In this document: positions 52,522 to 61,752 of the stretch, in pieces
Layout: the number at the start of each line of letters is the position of its first letter
How positions within the stretch are numbered: position 1 is the stretch's first letter
Source: Brevibacterium oceani
Lineage (GTDB): Bacteria > Actinomycetota > Actinomycetes > Actinomycetales > Brevibacteriaceae
Assembly: GCF_013623835.1 (NCBI RefSeq)
Contig: NZ_JABKDE010000006.1
Coordinates: forward strand, 124,001-188,000
Length of the DNA: 64,000 nucleotides
Reading direction: 5' to 3'
The notes under the pieces: generated by a model
Told to the model about the DNA's origin: nothing
Databases searched by the model: none
What the model saw: only the letters and a program-made list of their open reading frames with translations
Made by a program: the position numbers and the translations under genes

Positions 52522-53783
52522 TGCCGGATGTGCGCCGAGCCGATCTGTGGCACGCGATGGCCGAATCCGCGGGTCTGACGAATCCCGACGGGTCGATCGG
52601 CGAGACGATCTACGGGCAGATGACGAAACTCGCCGCCCGCCTGGGAGCGGTCAACCTCGGTCAGGGTGCGCCGGGCACGGAGCCGCCTGCCGAACTCATC
52701 GACGCCGCCACCGAGGCGATGCGTGCCGGGTTCAATCAGTACGCCCCGGGTCAGGGCTTCCCTCAGCTGCTCGAAGCCGTCGCCGCCCAGCGCGAACGGG
52801 ACTTCGCGCAGAGCGTCGACCCCGCCGAGGTGCTCTACACCGCCGGCGCCACGGAAGGACTGACGGCGGCGATTCTCGCGCTCCTGCCCCGCGGCGGCGT
52901 CGTCCTCGCGTTCGAGCCGTTCTATGACTCCTATCCGGCAGCGATCACGGCTGCCGGGGGCAGCCTGAAAACGGTCCCGATCCTGCCCGACGGCGACGGG
53001 GGCTTCGCGCCGGACTGGGAGCTCTTCGACCAAGTCGTGGCCGAGACGCGACCGGCGATCATCCTCGTCAACACCCCGCACAATCCCACGGGTTATCTCT
53101 TCACCGCTTCCGAGCTTGCGCATATCGGGAAGGCCGCGGCAGAGGTCGACGCCTGGGTGCTGACCGATGAGGTCTACGAACAGCTCGTGCTCACCGACCA
53201 GGGGCATGTCTCGCCGGCAGTCGCGATCGCGGATCAGGAACGGGTCGTCACCGTCTCCTCGGCCGGCAAATCGTGGAACACCACCGGATGGAAGATCGGC
53301 TGGGTCATCGCAGCCCCCGAAGTGCGCGAAGCCATCCAGGCGGTCAAACAGTTCCTCACATTCACCGCCGGCGGGCCGATGCAGATCGCAATGGCTCAGA
53401 TGCTCTCCGGAGACTCTCGCTTCGTCGAGGAGAACCGAGCGTCTCTGGCCGCCCGCGCCGAGGTGCTCGTGCCCGCCTGCCGGACCGTGCCCGGTGCGAT
53501 CGCCTCGACCCCGCGTGCCGGGTACTTCACCGTGATGGACTTCTCCGCCCTCACGGACCTCGACGCCTTCGCGCTCAATGACCTGCTGGCCCGAGAGTTC
53601 TCCCTCGTCGGCATCCCGGTTCCCGCCCTCTGCCGGGCCGACAGCCCGGCATACGAGGCCTATCGGTCCTCGATCCGGTATTCGTTCTGCAAGTCCGTTG
53701 AGGACGTCGACAAGGGCGCAGAGCGGTTCATCGCCCTCGGCGAACACCTCCGGAACCATCCCGACGCCCTGCGAGCTTCTTGA
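52521..53783 (+). CDS. Class I/II PLP-dependent aminotransferase (DapC/KAT-like)
   Basis: The 420-residue fold-type I enzyme has the PLP lysine in SSAGKSWNTTGWKIGW, NTPHNPTGYLF and DEVYEQLVL. The pattern matches the N-succinyl-DAP or kynurenine/glutamine aminotransferase subgroup; the substrate is not certain. The ATG overlaps the hisN stop (TGATG). A terminator stands 140 bp downstream. Confidence 0.88.
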   Translation: MPDVRRADLWHAMAESAGLTNPDGSIGETIYGQMTKLAARLGAVNLGQGAPGTEPPAELIDAATEAMRAGFNQYAPGQGFPQLLEAVAAQRERDFAQSVDPAEVLYTAGATEGLTAAILALLPRGGVVLAFEPFYDSYPAAITAAGGSLKTVPILPDGDGGFAPDWELFDQVVAETRPAIILVNTPHNPTGYLFTASELAHIGKAAAEVDAWVLTDEVYEQLVLTDQGHVSPAVAIADQERVVTVSSAGKSWNTTGWKIGWVIAAPEVREAIQAVKQFLTFTAGGPMQIAMAQMLSGDSRFVEENRASLAARAEVLVPACRTVPGAIASTPRAGYFTVMDFSALTDLDAFALNDLLAREFSLVGIPVPALCRADSPAYEAYRSSIRYSFCKSVEDVDKGAERFIALGEHLRNHPDALRAS

Positions 53784-54050
53784 GGCCTGCAGACCGGGGG
53801 TCTGATGGCTCCACCGTGAGGGCTGCGGACTGAGAATTCGGCCGCGCTGAGGTGTGCGATCTGGGTCGGGCAGACGACAGCCGGGGAGAGGACAGACTGT
53901 CAGAAACCGGGCGGAGACGTGAGAAGGGGCGAACCACGCAGTACGTGGTTCGCCCCTTCTGCCTGTCGTCTCTCCTCGGGATCGTCGTTCAGACGCGCAG
54001 CGCCTCGGCGACGTTCCCGAGAAGGGCCGGGTCAGGCCCGATCAGGCGAT
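53784..54050. other. 267-bp gap between convergent genes
   Basis: It holds the terminator at 53922-53960 and no supported gene. The rest is plain GC-rich sequence. Confidence 0.6.
53922..53960. terminator. Bidirectional terminator
   Basis: A perfect 17-bp stem (53922-53938 with 53944-53960) and a 5-base loop serve the aminotransferase (plus) and the YceI gene (minus). Confidence 0.85.
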
Positions 54051-54599
54051 TCAGGCCTTGACGAGCTCGAGTTCGAGTTCGATCTTGATCTTGTCGGACA
54101 CGAGGAGCTCTCCCCCGCCCAGGACGGCCTCGAACGACATGCCGAAGTCCTTGCGGTTGACGTTGGCGGTCGCCGAGAGGCCGGCGACCTGGTTGCCGTT
54201 CGGGTCGGTGGCGGCACCGGCGAACTCGGTCGAGAAAGTGACTTCCTTGGTCACGCCGCGCATCGTCAGTTCGCCGACGACCTCGAACTCGTCAGCGCCG
54301 TCGGCCTTGATGCCGGTGGAGACGAAGGTGAGCTTCGGGTGATCTTCGGCGAGGAAGAAGTCACCGCTCTTGAGGTGGCCGTCACGCTGCTCGTTGCGGG
54401 TGTTGATCGAGGAGGCGGCAGCCTCGGCGGTCACCGAGCTGTCTTCGAGCGTCTCGCCCACGGTGACCGAACCGGCGATCTCTTCGAAGTGTCCGCGGAC
54501 CTTCGAGACGCCGGCGTGGCGAGCGGTGAAGGTGAACTCCGAGTGGACGGGGTCGATGGTCCAGGTTCCGGCGGTGAGTCCCTGAGGCAGTGCAGTCAT
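54051..54599 (-). CDS. YceI-family isoprenoid-binding protein
   Basis: The ATG at 54599 with AAAGGAGAAATC gives 182 residues. The lipocalin-like fold shows TWTIDPVHSEFTFTARHAG, KVRGHFEEIAGSV and LTMRGVTKEVTF. YceI proteins bind polyisoprenoid chains; this one has no signal peptide and is probably cytosolic. The strong promoter and ribosome site suggest high expression. Confidence 0.9.
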   Translation of the reverse strand: MTALPQGLTAGTWTIDPVHSEFTFTARHAGVSKVRGHFEEIAGSVTVGETLEDSSVTAEAAASSINTRNEQRDGHLKSGDFFLAEDHPKLTFVSTGIKADGADEFEVVGELTMRGVTKEVTFSTEFAGAATDPNGNQVAGLSATANVNRKDFGMSFEAVLGGGELLVSDKIKIELELELVKA

Positions 54600-54665
54600 G
54601 ATTTCTCCTTTAGTTGAAATTTGAAGTACGAGTGTCACTCTAGTTTAGCTTTCAACCATATGCAA
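54600..54665 (-). promoter_or_regulatory. YceI promoter with possible operator
   Basis: On the minus strand TTGCAT (54665-54660) and TAGAGT (54642-54637) are 17 bp apart. GTTGAAA in the spacer and TTTCAAC downstream (near 54619-54613) form an inverted pair around the start site, as a MarR-type operator might. No regulator gene is adjacent. The rest of 54666-54850 shows nothing that I recognise. Confidence 0.5.
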
Positions 54666-54853
54666 CCCTGTCGCCGAAAGATCTCATCGACGAGTCGAAC
54701 TCGACGGCTGCCGGGCGCCTGCATGCCTCCACGGGGGCGGGTCTAACTGCCCGAACACCTCTGCTGAACGGGTCCAACGGAGACCTCGGGTCCATTCTGC
54801 AGACGGAAGATGAATGGCAAGCAGACATGTGGCGGAGGTCACCTCACCTCGGT

Positions 54854-54883
54854 TTGGTTCGCGGGTGGCCGTTCATGTAGAGT
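54854..54883 (+). promoter_or_regulatory. Promoter of the initiator tRNA gene
   Basis: TTGGTT (54854-54859) and TAGAGT (54878-54883) are 18 bp apart and end 12 bp before the tRNA. Confidence 0.6.
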
Positions 54884-54894
54884 TAAGAACACGC

Positions 54895-54971
54895 CGCGGG
54901 GTGGAGCAGTTCGGTAGCTCGCCGGGCTCATAACCCGGAGGTCGAGGGTTCAAATCCCTCCCCCGCCACCA
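54895..54971 (+). tRNA. Initiator tRNA-fMet (anticodon CAT)
   Basis: The 77-base gene has initiator features: the first base C1 faces C72 (unpaired), three G-C pairs stack at the base of the anticodon loop (GGG-CTCATAA-CCC), and CCA is encoded. The T-arm reads GGGTTCAAATCCC. Confidence 0.95.
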
Positions 54972-54978
54972 AAGTGGC

Positions 54979-55013
54979 AGAACCCCCAGTCAGTTCAACT
55001 GGCTGGGGGTTCT
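54979..55013 (+). terminator. Terminator after tRNA-fMet
   Basis: An 11-bp perfect stem (AGAACCCCCAG with CTGGGGGTTCT) begins 8 bp after the tRNA, followed by TCTCATT. The inner part can extend the stem. Confidence 0.85.
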
Positions 55014-55302
55014 TCTCATTCACGGCCCATGTGGGACCCGGTCCGCATGCCTCATGCGCGACTGTATGCCCAAGGTGCACGCGTAGTGATGAAAATCAGT
55101 ACGCCCACACTTCTGATGCACAGTCACCTGCTCGCCCACCCGATGTCCGTGCACGGACCCGGCCACCGCACACGTTCCGACTACGACGAACGCCCCTGGG
55201 ATGTCCCAGGGGCGTTCGTCTCACTCCGGCCGAGCCCGGCTGACCCGACGCGAACAGGTCCAGCGCAGCGTCGCTGCGCCGAACCCGTTCGGCGGAGCCG
55301 AC
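55014..55302. other. 289-bp gap before the UPF0182 gene end
   Basis: It holds only the hairpin at 55185-55220. An open frame through 55029-55523 is interrupted by the hairpin and lacks a ribosome site, and I do not believe it. Confidence 0.55.
55185..55220 (-). terminator. Terminator of the UPF0182 operon
   Basis: A perfect 16-bp stem (55185-55200 with 55205-55220) and an ATGT loop lie about 80 bp beyond the UPF0182 stop. No T-run on the minus strand. Confidence 0.75.
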
Positions 55303-58300
55303 TCAGTTGCCCGAGTCGCCTCCTTCGTCGGCCGGCTCAGAGGCGGGCGCTGAGGCCTTGTCGCCGGCGCCGTCCTCGGCGATCGACGGATCAGCCGCAA
55401 CAGCGTCGTCGATCGCGTTCTTCAGGCGATCCTGCGCCTTGCCGTACGCTTCGAAGTCGCCTTCCTTCAGCGCGGCGTCGGAGTCCTCCATCGCCTTCCT
55501 GGCCTCCTGCAGCGCGTCGTTGAGAGCCTTGTCCGACGAACCGCCGGAACCGGAGCCCTTGCCTGAGTCGTCGCCGGAGGACGACGAACCCGACTCTCCG
55601 TCTCCGCTGTCCTCTGTTCCGGCATCGCCGGCCCTGGCACCCGAATCACCGCCGAAGACCTGATCGAGCGCCTCGTCGAGAGTCGGAGCGAATCCGATGT
55701 CCTCGCCGAAGGCCACGAGCACGTGCTGCAGGAGCGGATACGAGGTCTCACCGGCGGACCGGACATAGACCGGCTGCACGTAGAGCAGACCGCCGCCGAT
55801 CGGCAGGGTCAGCAGGTTGCCGTTCTCCACCTCGGACTCACCCTGACGAAGCAGGTTGAGGCTGCGCTGGACATCCGGCGCGGTGTTGAAGTTGTTCTGC
55901 GCCTGGCCCGGTCCGGGCACCGTCGTATTGCGCGGCAGCTGCAGAAGTCTGAGCTTGCCGTAGTTCTCCGACGTCTCGCCCTTCTTGTCGCCGGCATCCG
56001 CATCAGCAGACAGGAAGCCTGTGAGGTTGTTGCGCGACTGCCCCTCAGAGGAACGTTCGGGGATGTAGGAGCTCGTCAGCGAGAACGAGGGCGATTCCTG
56101 TCCCGGCATCTGCAGGGTCATGTAGAACGGCGGCTGCGTCAGACCGCTGCTGGCCTTCTTCGTCGGATCCGTCGGAAGGGTCCAGAAGTCCTGACCGGTG
56201 TAGAACTCACTGGCCGAGGAGACATGGTACTTCGCAAGCAGGTCGCGCTGGACCTTGAACATGTCCTCGGGATACCGGACGTGACTCATGAGGTCGCTCG
56301 ACATCTCCGAAGAGGACTTGATGAGACCCGGGAAGACCTTCATCCAGGTCTTGAGCACCGGGTCGTCCTTGTCCCACTGGTACATGTCGACGGAACCGTC
56401 GTAGGCGTCGACCGTGATCTTCACCGAGTTTCGGATGTAGTTGACCTCGTCATCGGGCAGCGTGGCCACGTTGTTCGGGGCGGATGCCGTCGTCGAATCC
56501 TCAGTCGCCTGCTGCAGCGGCTGCGGTGTTGAGTACGGGTAGTCCTCGGCCGTGGTGTAGCCGTCGAGGATCCACTTGATCTTCCCGTCGACGACGGCCG
56601 GGTACGGGTCGCCGTCGATCTTGAGGAAGGGTGCGAGCTTCTCCACGCGCTCCCGCGGGTGGCGATCGTAGAGGATCTGAGACTTGTCGTTGAGCGCGTC
56701 CGAGAGCAGGATCTGCTCGTCCTGGAACTTCAGCGCGTAGGCGAGTCGGTTGAACAGGTTGCCCACGGTCGGTCCGCCGTTGCCGGTGAAGGTGTTGTTC
56801 ACCTGGCCGGCGCCGCCCTCTTCGTCGGAGGGGTAGTCGAGTTCACGCGGTTTTGCGCCTTCCTCGGCACCGACGATCGAGTAGTCCGGTGACGACTCGC
56901 CGAAGTAGACCCGCGGTTCGTACTCGGGGAACTCACCTTTCGGCGGAATATCGGATTCCATGAACGTCGGCTCGCCGTCGGGATTGCGCTGATTGCCGTT
57001 GGCGGCGACGACGCCGAAACCGTGGGTGTAGACGATGGCGCGGTTGAACCAACTCTGATTGTTCACCGAGCTCGGAGCGAGTTCACGCACGGCGATGACA
57101 GTGTCGCGCATGTCCCCGTCCATGTCGTAGCGATCGACGTCGAGCTTCTGCGGGAACGAGTAGTAGGGACGGACCTGCTGGAGCTGACGGAAGGTGTCGG
57201 AGACGAGGTTCGGGTCGAGCAGTCGGATCGAGGCCGCGGTCTCCGCGTCCTTCCGCAGCGCGCCTTTCTCACCGCTCGTGCTCGGTTCGTACGGAGTCAC
57301 CTCGATGTCGTCGAAGTCGAAGGCATCACGGGTCGCGTCGATGTTGTGCTGGATGTACTTCGACTCCAGGCTCTGCTGTGAGGGATTGACCTGGAACTGC
57401 TGGAGCAGGGCCGGGTAGGCGATGATCGAGACACCGCCGAGGACGATGAGCGTGAGCGTCGCGATGATCGAGATCCGCCAATTGCCCTTCCACGCGGTGT
57501 AGACGAACAGCAGGGCCACGAGCACGGCGGCGATCGCCACGATCGCCATCGCTGGGAGCGCCGCTCGATCATCGACGTAGGTGACGCCGGGAACGATTCC
57601 CCCGGCGGCCGTGAGGCGGTCGTAGCGGGAGAGCCACAGGCGACCGGCCTGGACGAGGACGAGCACGGCCACGGTGATGCCTAGCTGCCACTGCGCCGTC
57701 TTCGTCAGAATGACGCCCCTCTGCTCTCCCGGACGGATGCCGCCGAAGAGGTAGTGGGCGACGACTGCGGCGATGAGGGACAGGAGCAGCGCCATTCCCA
57801 GCTGGTCACCGATGAGCCGGAGGCCGGGCAGGACGAAGACGAAGAACGACTTGTCGAGCCCGAACTGCGGATCGGTCGATCCGAACGAGGTGGAATGGAA
57901 CCATTCGAGGACCGTGTTCCAATTCGCCGAGGCGGTGATGCCGGCGAGCACGCCGACGACTGCGGGAATCGCGATCGTGGCGACCTTCCGCAGCGGTTCG
58001 ATGGCCTCACGGTAGCGGTCGAGGTTCTCCTGACGCGGAGTCGTCGGCGCATACACGGGACGGTTGCGGTAGGCCAGGTGCAGGCTCACCCATACCGGAA
58101 CGGCCATGACGATGAAACCGCCGAGGAAGGTCAGACCGCGGGTGATCCACATGGTGCGGAAGACCTGTGAGGCGTCGATCTGCTTGAACCACAGCACCTC
58201 GGTGTAGACCTGGGTGAAGGAGATGAAGGCGACCAGCAGGATCGCCACTGATACGAGGGTGAGCAGCAGCGGCGAACGTCGTGGCCGATTCGCCGGCATG

Positions 58301-58332
58301 CGTGCGGAGGTGGGTGAGGACGAGGTGCTCAC
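55303..58332 (-). CDS. UPF0182 large membrane protein
   Basis: The 1009-residue protein has about seven N-terminal membrane helices (to about residue 315), a large extracytoplasmic domain and a disordered acidic tail rich in Ser, Gly, Asp and Ala (about 880-1009). UPF0182 is widespread in actinobacteria and cyanobacteria with unknown function. It is coupled to the YlbL-like protease: the GTG overlaps that gene's stop (TAGTG). Mycobacteria have the same order (Rv3193c-Rv3194c). Confidence 0.92.
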   Translation of the reverse strand: MSTSSSPTSARMPANRPRRSPLLLTLVSVAILLVAFISFTQVYTEVLWFKQIDASQVFRTMWITRGLTFLGGFIVMAVPVWVSLHLAYRNRPVYAPTTPRQENLDRYREAIEPLRKVATIAIPAVVGVLAGITASANWNTVLEWFHSTSFGSTDPQFGLDKSFFVFVLPGLRLIGDQLGMALLLSLIAAVVAHYLFGGIRPGEQRGVILTKTAQWQLGITVAVLVLVQAGRLWLSRYDRLTAAGGIVPGVTYVDDRAALPAMAIVAIAAVLVALLFVYTAWKGNWRISIIATLTLIVLGGVSIIAYPALLQQFQVNPSQQSLESKYIQHNIDATRDAFDFDDIEVTPYEPSTSGEKGALRKDAETAASIRLLDPNLVSDTFRQLQQVRPYYSFPQKLDVDRYDMDGDMRDTVIAVRELAPSSVNNQSWFNRAIVYTHGFGVVAANGNQRNPDGEPTFMESDIPPKGEFPEYEPRVYFGESSPDYSIVGAEEGAKPRELDYPSDEEGGAGQVNNTFTGNGGPTVGNLFNRLAYALKFQDEQILLSDALNDKSQILYDRHPRERVEKLAPFLKIDGDPYPAVVDGKIKWILDGYTTAEDYPYSTPQPLQQATEDSTTASAPNNVATLPDDEVNYIRNSVKITVDAYDGSVDMYQWDKDDPVLKTWMKVFPGLIKSSSEMSSDLMSHVRYPEDMFKVQRDLLAKYHVSSASEFYTGQDFWTLPTDPTKKASSGLTQPPFYMTLQMPGQESPSFSLTSSYIPERSSEGQSRNNLTGFLSADADAGDKKGETSENYGKLRLLQLPRNTTVPGPGQAQNNFNTAPDVQRSLNLLRQGESEVENGNLLTLPIGGGLLYVQPVYVRSAGETSYPLLQHVLVAFGEDIGFAPTLDEALDQVFGGDSGARAGDAGTEDSGDGESGSSSSGDDSGKGSGSGGSSDKALNDALQEARKAMEDSDAALKEGDFEAYGKAQDRLKNAIDDAVAADPSIAEDGAGDKASAPASEPADEGGDSGN

Positions 58333-59471
58333 TACTGCCCTTTCTCATTGGTGTCGGCGCCGCCGGCAGGGCACTTCGGAAGGTCCGAGGTGTCGCCGGA
58401 GGCGTACTGCTCCACGGTGGTCTTCGCGTCATCGAGCGTGTCGATGCGCGCCACCGTGATCTTGGACTGGTCGGCGGCCGCCATGACTTCGGCGCAGTTG
58501 TCGGCAGGCGAGAGGAACAGAGTCGCTCCCTTCTCCGTCGCCGCGGCCACCTTCTGGCGCGCCCCTCCGATGGGGCTGACGGTTCCCGAGGGGTCGATCT
58601 CCCCGGTTCCCGCGACGTGCTTGCCGCCGGTCATCGCCCCTGGGGTGAGTTCGTCGACGATGGCGAGGGCGAACATCGTGCCCGCGGAAGGGCCACCGAC
58701 ACCCTCGACGTTGAATTTCACATCGACCGGGAAGTCGAAGTCCTGCTTCATATTGATCCCGATCGCCTTGCGGCCTTCGATGTCGGCGGGTTCGACGGTG
58801 ATGTCCTCGGTCTTCCCGTCACGGTCGACGATGAGGTCGACGGACTTCGCTCCCTGTACGGTCCGGCTCATGATCGCCGCGGCATCGGGATCGGTGTCGA
58901 GCTTCTTGCCGTTGACCGACATGAGACGGTCTCCCTTGCGCAGCTTTCCCTGCGCGGGTGAGTCGGCGACGATGTCGTCGACGAGAAGGTGCACCGAATA
59001 CTTCTTCCCGAGTTCGCCCATCGCAGCGGCGATGGCGACGTCCTGACTCGAGGACATCTCGACGGCATTCGTCTGTGCCACCTCTTCGCGTGAGGTGTCG
59101 AGCGGATAGTACGCCTCGGTGGGGATCACGGTCTCCTGACCGTTGAGGAGCGCTCCGAGCGCCTGCGAGGCGAACACGTCGCGTCCCGGTCCCCCGCTGA
59201 CGGCCACTGTGAGCATGTCGATGCGCCCATCGGTGGGATAGGTCTTGGCTCCGGAGACGCTGATCATCGGATCACCCTGATAGTCGCCGAGGGTGTTGAA
59301 AACCGGTCCCGGCAGCTGAAGCATGTACGGGACCGGCAGGAGCACGGCCAGCGCGATGAGGACGTAGGTGAGGACACCCGAGGTCGTGGACAGACGTGGA
59401 TTTCGTCGTCGTCGCGGGCCGCGAGGTGGCTCCGCTGGCACCGGCAGGGCCCGGGGGGCGTTCTCTGTCAT
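58332..59471 (-). CDS. YlbL-family PDZ and Lon-like S16 peptidase
   Basis: From the ATG at 59471 (AAAGGAAC upstream) it has 379 residues: a membrane helix (LTYVLIALAVLLPVPYMLQL), a PDZ domain (about 165-235, ADSPAQGKLRKGDRLMSVNG) and a Lon-like protease domain with the Ser in GVGGPSAGTMFALA and the Lys in PIGGARQKVAAA. The active site faces outward. It probably processes or degrades exported substrates. Confidence 0.92.
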   Translation of the reverse strand: MTENAPRALPVPAEPPRGPRRRRNPRLSTTSGVLTYVLIALAVLLPVPYMLQLPGPVFNTLGDYQGDPMISVSGAKTYPTDGRIDMLTVAVSGGPGRDVFASQALGALLNGQETVIPTEAYYPLDTSREEVAQTNAVEMSSSQDVAIAAAMGELGKKYSVHLLVDDIVADSPAQGKLRKGDRLMSVNGKKLDTDPDAAAIMSRTVQGAKSVDLIVDRDGKTEDITVEPADIEGRKAIGINMKQDFDFPVDVKFNVEGVGGPSAGTMFALAIVDELTPGAMTGGKHVAGTGEIDPSGTVSPIGGARQKVAAATEKGATLFLSPADNCAEVMAAADQSKITVARIDTLDDAKTTVEQYASGDTSDLPKCPAGGADTNEKGQ

Positions 59472-59642
59472 GTGTTCCTTTCGCTGCACCGCCCCATCAG
59501 TCTAATCGAATGCTGAGGATCGAATTCACAGACTCCTTTCGCCCGGTGCGAACATCCTGCGAAACCTCGCCGAATTGGGAAGCTTCGCACATTCGGAACC
59601 GTTAACGTGGGTGTCAAACCGATTCATGGGGGCTGTAGAACA

Positions 59643-61127
59643 ATGACCGATGACAACAACAATGAGCAGAATCCGTTCGAGCAGATCTTCGGAATGCTCT
59701 TCGGAGCCAATGGCCCCGGCAGCGGTCAGGGTGATGACAAGAACGAGTCCGGCATGCCGCAGGGCTTCCAGATCGACCCGGCCATGATGTCGACGATCAT
59801 GAACCAGATGCAGGGACTCTTCGGGCAAGGCGCCGACCCTCAGGCGCAGGCCGTCTCGATCGCCCAGAAGGCCGTTCCCACCCCCGACCCCGCGGTGACG
59901 GATGAGGCCGAGCGCGCCACCGTCGATGCTTTCCGCCTGGCCGAGCTGTGGCTCGCCGAGGCGACCGAGTTCTCCGTGGCCAACCGCTCCGCCCGTCCGC
60001 TGCGACGAGCCGACTGGGTCAAGGAGACGATGCCCGGTTGGCAGAAATTCGTGCTTCCCATCAAGGAGAATATGTCCACGGCCCTGACCGAGACCCTCGA
60101 GTCTCAGGTTCCTGCCGAGATGAAGGGCATCCTCGCGGGAGCTTCGTCGATGTTCGGGTCGATGAGCGATTCGATGTTCGCCATGCAGATCGGCCAAGCG
60201 GTCGGGGCACTGTCTGAGAGCGTCCTCACCGGCACCGAGGTGGGACTGCCTCTGCTCCCGCATGACACTGCCGTGCTCATCGAGACCAACGTCGATGCCT
60301 TCGCTGCCGAGATCGATGTCGACGTCTCCGAGGTCCGCATCTACCTCGCCGCGCAGGAGCTCGCGCACTCCGCCCTATTCGAACGGGCACCGTGGCTGAG
60401 CGCCCAGGTCGAGACCGCGCTGACCCGGTACGCACAGGGACTCAAGGTCGACACCTCGCAGATCGAGGACATGGCGTCGAACATCGACCCGTCGAACATC
60501 TCCGATCTCAGCGACAACATCCGCCAGGGCCTGTTCAACCCGCCGACGACCGACGACCAGAAGAAGGCGCTGACCTCGCTGGAGAACCTGCTCGCCGTCA
60601 TCGCCGGATGGGTCGACGTCGTCGTCTACGAGGCCTGCAAGCACCTGCCCGGCCGGGATCAGATCCGAGAGGCGCTGCGCCGCCGTCGGGCGACGGCCGG
60701 ACCGGCGGAGAAGACTTTCTCCACTCTCGTGGGCCTGGAGCTCAATCCGCGCAGGCTCCGCGATGCGGCTGCGCTCTTCGCCTACCTCGAATCGCAGGGC
60801 GGCCCCGAGGACAGAGACAAGGTCTTTTCACACCCCGACCTGTTGCCGACGACTCAGGACCTCGACGACCCGCTCGGGTATTCGGAGCGACGTCATGCCG
60901 AATGGACGAACGAGTCGAGCATCGACGAAGCGCTCAGCCGCATCCTCGCTGAGGGCCTCGACGGCACCGGCGATGCCTCGGCCGAGGATGCGGAGACGGC
61001 TGGCGCGACGACGAATTCGGACGTCGAGTCCCCCGCCGATTCGACTCAGTCACAGGAGCCGACGGCCGAGGATCCGTCCGCGTCGGAGACCACTGACGAT
61101 GACTCCGATGACACCGACGATCGCTGA
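59643..61127 (+). CDS. DUF2342 (putative zinc-metalloprotease-fold) protein
   Basis: From the ATG at 59643 it has 494 residues. The N-terminal 60 residues are Asn/Gly/Gln-rich; the DUF2342 domain follows; the last 60 are acidic Ser/Asp/Thr. The place of HExxH reads AAQELAHSALFERAPWL, so the first His is Gln and zinc binding is doubtful. It is divergent from the YlbL gene, as Rv3195 is next to Rv3194c in M. tuberculosis. Confidence 0.82.
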   Translation: MTDDNNNEQNPFEQIFGMLFGANGPGSGQGDDKNESGMPQGFQIDPAMMSTIMNQMQGLFGQGADPQAQAVSIAQKAVPTPDPAVTDEAERATVDAFRLAELWLAEATEFSVANRSARPLRRADWVKETMPGWQKFVLPIKENMSTALTETLESQVPAEMKGILAGASSMFGSMSDSMFAMQIGQAVGALSESVLTGTEVGLPLLPHDTAVLIETNVDAFAAEIDVDVSEVRIYLAAQELAHSALFERAPWLSAQVETALTRYAQGLKVDTSQIEDMASNIDPSNISDLSDNIRQGLFNPPTTDDQKKALTSLENLLAVIAGWVDVVVYEACKHLPGRDQIREALRRRRATAGPAEKTFSTLVGLELNPRRLRDAAALFAYLESQGGPEDRDKVFSHPDLLPTTQDLDDPLGYSERRHAEWTNESSIDEALSRILAEGLDGTGDASAEDAETAGATTNSDVESPADSTQSQEPTAEDPSASETTDDDSDDTDDR

Positions 61128-61682
61128 ATGATCGATCTCGCCATCGCCCGCCGCGAGGTCGGCCTCGCCCCTGCCGGTGAGTTCGTCGCGGACTTCGGCG
61201 ACCTGTTCGACCAGCAGGGCGAGAACGCACTGCATCGCGACGGCGGCGGCCGGCACGTCACGGCCAGCTGCCTTGTCTTCGATCCCGACGCGGAATCAGT
61301 GCTGCTCAATCATCATGGCAAGGCGCGGCTGTGGGGTCAGTTCGGCGGGCACCTCGAACCGGTCGACGACTCACTGCGTGCGGCCGCCCGGCGAGAGGCC
61401 GAGGAGGAGAGCGGGCTGACCGGCCTGTCCTGGGTCTCCCCCACCCCCATCGACCTGCACGTGCATGATCTGTCAACCGCCTTCGGCTCCTGCACACGGC
61501 ACTTCGATGTCGTCTTCGCCGCGGCAGCCTCCGTCTCCGAATCGCCGAGCGTGTCGGCGGAGTCGCTCGACGTCGCCTGGTTCCGGCTCGATGAGCTTCC
61601 GGATGATCTCATGCCCGACCTCCCGTCCCGACTGCCCGGCCTCTATCGGGCCGCCGCGGATGCCTTCGGGAGCCATGCTTGA
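61128..61682 (+). CDS. NUDIX hydrolase
   Basis: The 184-residue protein has a NUDIX box of the type GGHLEPVDDSLRAAARREA then EEESGL. The usual first Glu of Gx5E is Asp, as in the GGHxEpxD subgroup. The Mg-binding EEESG is intact. Substrate unknown. It starts directly after the DUF2342 stop. Confidence 0.88.
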   Translation: MIDLAIARREVGLAPAGEFVADFGDLFDQQGENALHRDGGGRHVTASCLVFDPDAESVLLNHHGKARLWGQFGGHLEPVDDSLRAAARREAEEESGLTGLSWVSPTPIDLHVHDLSTAFGSCTRHFDVVFAAAASVSESPSVSAESLDVAWFRLDELPDDLMPDLPSRLPGLYRAAADAFGSHA

Positions 61683-61752
61683 GGTGCCCCTGTCGCTTCT
61701 TCGAGACGTCTCAGCCTCTTCGATGGGTCTTCAGCCGCCTCGCTGATGCGAC

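Noticed and set aside
54974..55243. 89-codon frame after tRNA-fMet
   Set aside because: It crosses the tRNA terminator and the 55185 hairpin and has no ribosome site.
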